Shown in pieces: positions 4,776-5,241 of a DNA stretch of 5,241 nucleotides. Every line of letters begins with the position of its first letter. The stretch's first letter is position 1. A model generated the notes under the pieces. The model was given only the letters and a program-made list of their open reading frames with translations, was not told the DNA's origin and did not search any database. Made by a program: the position numbers and the translations under genes. Source of the DNA: Nitrospirota bacterium (GTDB taxonomy: Bacteria; Nitrospirota; JACRHJ01); contig JAJYGS010000098.1 in assembly GCA_021785055.1 (NCBI GenBank), positions 1-5,241 of the forward strand, written 5' to 3'.

Positions 4776-5241
4776 ATGGAGCTTACTTACGCCGAACTGT
4801 CCTCGCCCGGCCCTGCCAGAGAACAAAACGAAGACTACCTGGGGTTCTGGCAGCCGGAAGACCTTGAGGAAAAAAGAAATCGCGGCGCCGTGGCCGTCCT
4901 TGCAGACGGCGTCGGCGGCCTTGAACGCGGAGAAGTGGCGAGCCGCCTGGCCGTCGAGACGGGCCTTTCAGCCTTCAGGGACGCGCCGGAAGGCCAGAGC
5001 CCGGCCCAGCTCCTGACAAGGATGTTTAACGCCGCGAACAAGGCCGTTTACGACAAGGGTATGGACGGCCGTTCAAGGGGCAGGATGGCGACGACACTGG
5101 CCGCCGCCGTCTTCCGGCATAACGAGATAACTGTCGGAAATGTCGGGGATTCCCGCGTATACCTCGTGCGCAGGGCGGAGATAAAGCAGCTCTCGACCGA
5201 CCATACCTACGTCGGGATGCAGCAGAAATTCGGGCTTATAT
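4776..5241 (+). CDS. PP2C-family Ser/Thr protein phosphatase, 3' end missing
   Basis: The N-terminal 155 residues of a metal-dependent (PPM/PP2C) phosphatase, which removes phosphate from Ser/Thr and usually opposes Hanks-type kinases. Visible motifs: REQNED (15-20), where R15 matches the phosphate-binding arginine and E19 a metal-linked acid of human PP2C; DGVGG (44-48), with D44 binding the two Mn/Mg ions; MATT (104-107); GDSR (124-127); and TDH (141-143). The later metal aspartates lie beyond the window. There is no signal peptide or membrane segment, so it is cytoplasmic as far as seen. An in-frame ATG at 4758 would add six residues (MVKCAT) but has no ribosome binding site, and it overlaps the -10 element; 4776 is preferred. 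The C-terminal part could hold an FHA domain or a kinase domain, as in known phosphatase-kinase fusions; this cannot be seen. It is probably not part of the ATP synthase operon. Confidence 0.9.
   Translation, partial: MELTYAELSSPGPAREQNEDYLGFWQPEDLEEKRNRGAVAVLADGVGGLERGEVASRLAVETGLSAFRDAPEGQSPAQLLTRMFNAANKAVYDKGMDGRSRGRMATTLAAAVFRHNEITVGNVGDSRVYLVRRAEIKQLSTDHTYVGMQQKFGLI

Noticed and set aside
4770..4779. GCCACCATGG, identical to a vertebrate Kozak context
   Set aside because: The surroundings are plainly bacterial, and the match is explained by chance at one start codon.
4685..4867. Open frame of 60 codons on the + strand overlapping the phosphatase start
   Set aside because: It starts inside the inverted repeat and overlaps the phosphatase in another frame; no sign of coding.

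Overview
The window is a piece of chromosome from a GC-rich bacterium. It holds the distal end of an F-type ATP synthase operon in the usual bacterial order atpA (5' end missing), atpG, atpD, atpC, all on the + strand. A gene-poor, repeat-bearing stretch of about 600 bases follows, and then the first 155 codons of a PP2C-type protein phosphatase gene that runs off the right edge. The alpha and beta proteins look most like those of Desulfobacterota/Deltaproteobacteria and neighbouring phyla, judged from remembered family sequences and not from a search. Codon use combines high G+C with many ATA (Ile) and AGG (Arg) codons. The taxonomic call is therefore tentative.

Region 1 to 3656: atpA, atpG and atpD are packed tightly, with 9- and 10-base gaps. 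Each of the two downstream genes starts just after a G-rich Shine-Dalgarno sequence that overlaps or touches the preceding stop codon. All catalytic and structural motifs needed for a working F1 sector are present: the alpha and beta Walker A sites, the alpha arginine finger, the beta catalytic glutamate, the DELSEED-type loop and the gamma N- and C-terminal helices. No frameshifts are seen.

Region 3657 to 4169: atpC follows after an unusually long 108-base spacer with a small hairpin directly in front of its ribosome binding site. It encodes a full-length two-domain epsilon subunit that carries an IDxxRA motif.

Region 4170 to 4775: no convincing gene. It carries GC-rich hairpins, an exact 19-base direct repeat that is itself palindromic (two copies), a perfect 8-bp palindrome closed by a GAAA loop that resembles widespread dispersed repeats, an AT-only palindrome, a candidate bidirectional terminator, and a 10-bp perfect inverted repeat whose GTAAAAT core recurs in the putative promoter of the phosphatase gene.

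Region 4776 to 5241: the phosphatase gene starts 8 bases after an extended -10 element and lacks a Shine-Dalgarno sequence, which suggests a leaderless mRNA under its own promoter. Nothing here amounts to a clearly new system. The phosphatase control region and the repeat cluster are the parts most worth a second look.
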